From Phocaeicola faecium (GTDB lineage Bacteria; Bacteroidota; Bacteroidia; Bacteroidales; Bacteroidaceae): 64,000 bases of DNA. This document shows, one piece after another, positions 60,983 through 64,000 of this stretch (position 1 is the first letter of the stretch; every line of letters starts with the position of its first letter). The position numbers and the translations under genes are program-made. Below the pieces are notes generated by a model that was not told the origin of the DNA, ran no database searches, and saw only the letters and a program-made list of their open reading frames with translations. The DNA lies in the NCBI RefSeq assembly GCF_014837055.1, contig NZ_JACSPQ010000002.1, forward strand, positions 186,001 through 250,000. Reading direction: 5' to 3'.

Positions 60983-62488
60983 ATGAAACGATTATATATA
61001 TATATGTTGGCGGCTGTTTCCTTTGTCGGAACATCCTGTTCGAGTAGCTGGCTTGACTTAGACCCGTCGACTTCAGTAACCACCGACCAAGCTCTCGCTA
61101 CGTATAGCGACCTTGAAGTAGCCTTGAACGGTGTGTACCGCCAAACCTCTCAGCATAGCTATTACGGGGATAACCATTGGTATTATGGCGATTGCCGCGC
61201 TGCCGACGTGCAGGCGCGCGAGAGTAAAGGACCGGGCAGGCGTGTATCTCCTTACTATGAATATAATGTGTTGGCAGACGATAATCTGAACATCACTCTG
61301 CCGTGGCAACGTCCGTACATTGTTATCCGTCAGGCAAACAACATCATTCAGCGGGTAAATGAAGGAAATATTCCCGGAGGAACTGACGAAGAGGTGAATG
61401 CCATTAAGTCCGAAGCCCTCGTATTGCGCGGGCTGGCACTCTTTAACCTGACGCGCATGTTCGGTATGCCCTATACCAACGATAACGGAGCCTCACTCGG
61501 AGTGCCTATCGAGCTGAGTCCCGAAAATCCGGATCATCGTCCGGCGCGTAATACCGTGGCAGAGTGTTACACGCAAGTGGTAACCGATTTGACCGATGCC
61601 CTCGACGGGTTGAGCCGTGAAAGACGTGACGGCTACATCAACTATTGGGCGGCGAAGGCACTCCTTTCGCGGGTTTACCTGAACATGGGCAACTACCGGG
61701 ACGCTTACGATGCAGCGGTAGATGTGATTAAGAACAGCGGAAACCTCTACTCGCTTTACACGCAAAGCGAATATCCCAACGTTTGGGGGCAAGATTTTCA
61801 GTCGGAATCGCTTTTCGAACTCTACATCAGCATTTCCGAACCCTCAGAGTGGGGTGGAGGTACGGGAGGTGAAGGTGCGCCGATGGTTTACGCCAACGAA
61901 GCCAAAACCGACTGGAACAACTTGATTTTGACCGAAGATTTTTTGAATCTGCTTGACGAAGATACCCAAGATGTCCGTCACTGCGTAGCCCAACCTTCTG
62001 TTATCGAAAATAACGGGGGACTGCCCGAAGCTGCTCGTAACCGCAATGTCTTTCTCGGAAAGTTCCCCGGAAAGAACGGCGACCCGCACGATAACAACAT
62101 CTGCATTATCCGTCTGTCGGAAGTTTATTTGAATGCAGCCGAAGCCGGATTGAAATTGGGAGGAGCGGAACAGACTGAAGGAATGAATTACTTGAACGAA
62201 CTGATAGCCAACCGTACGCCGAATGCTGCAATGCGCGTCAACTCGGCTGCCGACTTTACAATAGAACGCATCATGAAAGAACGCCGCAAAGAGTTAGTGG
62301 GCGAGGGGCTGATATTCTATGACTACCTGCGTAACCGGATACCGATAGTACGCAGCGGCAGATGGCATTTGGCGACTTTGAAAGATAATAACGCAATAAC
62401 TATTCAATATAACGACCTTCGTATCGCGTTGCCCATTCCGCAATCGGAAATGGATGCCAACCCCAATATGGTGCAGAACGAACGATAA
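60983..62488 (+). CDS. susD: SusD/RagB-family glycan-binding lipoprotein (PUL2, second)
   Basis: 501 residues with lipobox VGTSC near 15-19. Classical SusD helices (EALVLRGLALFNLTRMFGMPY, NYWAAKALLSRVYLNMGNYRDAYDAA), the RLSEVYLNAAEAGLKLGG segment and the C-terminal ERRKELVGEGLIFYDYLRNR. Partner of the preceding SusC. A weak hairpin (62646-62669) with four Ts overlaps the end of the convergent helicase gene and may end transcription. Confidence 0.94.
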   Translation: MKRLYIYMLAAVSFVGTSCSSSWLDLDPSTSVTTDQALATYSDLEVALNGVYRQTSQHSYYGDNHWYYGDCRAADVQARESKGPGRRVSPYYEYNVLADDNLNITLPWQRPYIVIRQANNIIQRVNEGNIPGGTDEEVNAIKSEALVLRGLALFNLTRMFGMPYTNDNGASLGVPIELSPENPDHRPARNTVAECYTQVVTDLTDALDGLSRERRDGYINYWAAKALLSRVYLNMGNYRDAYDAAVDVIKNSGNLYSLYTQSEYPNVWGQDFQSESLFELYISISEPSEWGGGTGGEGAPMVYANEAKTDWNNLILTEDFLNLLDEDTQDVRHCVAQPSVIENNGGLPEAARNRNVFLGKFPGKNGDPHDNNICIIRLSEVYLNAAEAGLKLGGAEQTEGMNYLNELIANRTPNAAMRVNSAADFTIERIMKERRKELVGEGLIFYDYLRNRIPIVRSGRWHLATLKDNNAITIQYNDLRIALPIPQSEMDANPNMVQNER

Positions 62489-62540
62489 GATTACCGCGCT
62501 TATAGATTGTTTTTATTATATATGCGTATAAACATAATGA

Positions 62541-62628
62541 CCCGGCAAGGTGAGTTATACAACCCGTCTTGCTGAGTTATATAACCCGCTTGGGTGAGTC
62601 GTACAACTCAGCCGGGCGGGTTATAAAG
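62541..62628. repeat. Array F: four 22-nt periodic units of a different sequence class
   Basis: Units start at 62541, 62563, 62585 and 62607. Each carries a 12-nt block like TGAGTTATACAA or CGGGTTATAAAG; the shared 16-nt core reads TGAGTTATACAACCCG with variants. The array is framed by GCGTATAAAC (62524-62533) and its inverse GTTTATACGC (62628-62637). Period and unit number equal those of arrays A-E, but the CWW-N4-WWG decamer is not kept. It lies in the 169-nt gap between convergent susD and helicase genes. Confidence 0.75.
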
Positions 62629-62657
62629 TTTATACGCTGAGGCTTCGGAATGGCTGC

Positions 62658-64000
62658 TTACCCATTCCGGTTTTCCTCCCCATCCAGTTGCTCTTTCGGC
62701 CAGTTTACTAAATATAAAGTCTCCGTAGCCCGGGTGAACGCCGTGTACAGCCATCGGAAGTAGTCGGGCGAAAGCATCTCCTCCGTCATGTATCCTTGGT
62801 CAAGAAAAACACGTTGCCACTGTCCTCCTTGCGCTTTATGGCAGGTTACGGCATAGGCAAATTTTACCTGAAGCGCGTTAAAGTATGGGTCTTCTTTCAT
62901 TTTTTTCATCCGTTCGCGCTTTGTTGTCAAGTCGGCATAATCCTCAAGCACATTGTTGAATAACCGTTCGTTTTGTTCACGGGTCAGGGCAGGAGCATCG
63001 CTGTGCAGCGTGTCGAGCAGTATTTTCACCTCCAATTCCAAATCCCCGTAATCAGGAAACGACAAAACCACATCGGCAAACCGGAATCCGTACATCGAAT
63101 GGCTGCGGCGTACGCGGCGTACCACGGCTACATCTCCGTTGGCAATGAAATCCAGCTCCTTACAGCCGGTACCCCAATAATAGTTGTTCTTGGCAATCAT
63201 CAGTATATCGCCCGAATTCAGCTCGTCTTCCCGATACAGAATCGTATTACGGATACCGTTGTTATACAGATTCGCCCTTTTGTTCGACCGGCAAATCACA
63301 ATCGTCTCGTCTGTGCCCGCTTGCTCGTAACACTCGTTCAACGTATCTATCAGTTCGTTGCCAGTTATCGTCCGGATGTCGGCAAATCCGGCGGTACGGA
63401 CACGAGGCAATGAAAAACAATCCTCCGCATCGATGTATTGCCGCAGCCGCGTGGCGTTATACAGAATCCCCGACTGCTCCGCCTGTCGGACCACCTGCGT
63501 GAGGCTGCATTCCGTAACTTCCAATCCGTAGCCCTGCAGGATACCGGGCGACAGCGCAGGGCTTTCTTCTTCTCCCACGGGAGGAAGCTGGGCAGTATCT
63601 CCGATAAGCATCAACTTACAGTTCGTTCCGCTGTATACATACTGAATCAAGTCGTCTAACAGTCGTCCTGTCCCGAAGATAGTGCCCGACAATCCCTCGT
63701 TGGCAATCATCGAAGCCTCGTCGACGATGAACAGCGTCTGTCGGTGAAGGTTGTTGTTCAGTGTAAAGTTATCGGTTTCGTTCGAGAAAACACGCTGGCG
63801 GTAGATTCTCCGGTGGATGGTATAAGCCGAATGTCCGGCATTTCGGGCGAAAACCTTAGCAGCCCTTCCGGTGGGTGCAAGCAAAACACACTTGTATTTC
63901 AAGTCTTCAAGCGCCTTCACCAAAGCTCCGGTCAATGTTGTCTTTCCGGTTCCGGCATATCCTTTCATCACGAAAATCGCATCAGCAGAAGGCGAAAGAA
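62658..64000 (-). CDS. RecD-like superfamily 1 DNA helicase, 5'-truncated by the window edge
   Basis: 447 complete codons are visible, open to the window edge, so the true start lies beyond base 64000. Helicase motifs: Walker A GYAGTGKT, LLAPTGRAAKV (motif Ia), FIVDEASM (II), GDTAQLPPVGEEESP (III), and the C-terminal VTCHKAQGGQW and YTAFTRATETLYL motifs V and VI. This is the compact AAA/RecD-like (UvrD-C-2) helicase type common in Bacteroidales, not the RecBCD subunit. Convergent with the last susD. Confidence 0.92.
   Translation of the reverse strand, partial: LSPSADAIFVMKGYAGTGKTTLTGALVKALEDLKYKCVLLAPTGRAAKVFARNAGHSAYTIHRRIYRQRVFSNETDNFTLNNNLHRQTLFIVDEASMIANEGLSGTIFGTGRLLDDLIQYVYSGTNCKLMLIGDTAQLPPVGEEESPALSPGILQGYGLEVTECSLTQVVRQAEQSGILYNATRLRQYIDAEDCFSLPRVRTAGFADIRTITGNELIDTLNECYEQAGTDETIVICRSNKRANLYNNGIRNTILYREDELNSGDILMIAKNNYYWGTGCKELDFIANGDVAVVRRVRRSHSMYGFRFADVVLSFPDYGDLELEVKILLDTLHSDAPALTREQNERLFNNVLEDYADLTTKRERMKKMKEDPYFNALQVKFAYAVTCHKAQGGQWQRVFLDQGYMTEEMLSPDYFRWLYTAFTRATETLYLVNWPKEQLDGEENRNG

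Overview
The window is chromosomal DNA of a gut-type Bacteroidales, most likely Bacteroides or Phocaeicola. Three things support this: three SusC/SusD pairs, the many promoter boxes of the Bacteroides form TAnnTTTG (one, at the tRNA-Pro gene, with a TTTG box exactly 19 nt upstream), and family proteins typical of the order (DUF4290, DUF3332, the ECF sigma/FecR/STN-SusC regulatory triad). No insertion sequence, CRISPR array or rRNA is visible. Species cannot be fixed from sequence alone.

Layout. 1-21.7 kb is a housekeeping block: the start of an LptD-like gene, an HD-domain protein, a TonB-dependent receptor and a NamZ-type muramidase. These are followed by the leftward operon yicC-gmk-small membrane protein-nadD, a threonine aldolase, a dedA-DUF47-pit phosphate cluster and tsaB. 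Next comes a rightward run of DUF4290-murA-rimM-M23-dxr-rseP, ending in a large sensor/AraC regulator. 22.2-32.3 kb is a first polysaccharide-utilisation locus (PUL1): GH92, a BSP-type metallopeptidase lipoprotein, GH92, SusC, SusD. 32.6-37.4 kb holds a DPP4-like peptidase, a DUF3332 lipoprotein and an MFS transporter. 37.4-41.7 kb is an AT-rich accessory cassette with a PD-(D/E)XK nuclease-like gene and four unknown genes, ending at the 3' end of tRNA-Pro(GGG). 41.8-62.5 kb is a second locus (PUL2): a divergent ECF sigma factor, STN-type SusC, SusD, GH92, FecR, GH92, GH92, a KduI-like isomerase with a signal peptide, SusC, SusD. The window ends inside a RecD-like helicase gene.

Together the two PULs encode five GH92 alpha-mannosidase family enzymes and three SusCD importers, which points to use of mannose-rich glycans such as N-glycans or fungal mannan. 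The BSP peptidase next to GH92 genes hints at glycoprotein. Only the last GH92 gene carries the His-Glu pair that marks alpha-1,2-specific members. PUL2 is probably controlled by the ECF sigma/FecR/STN-SusC trans-envelope circuit. PUL1 may be controlled by the sensor/AraC protein just upstream.

The most unusual signal is a set of intergenic arrays. Five arrays each contain four contiguous 22-nt units, and every one of the 20 units starts with a decamer of the form CWW-N4-WWG (W is A or T), usually with TGGG/CCCA or GCGG/CCGC in the middle. Within an array some decamers are exact reverse complements. A sixth array has the same 22-nt period and four units but another sequence. All six lie at boundaries between transcription units. 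I do not recognise this family.
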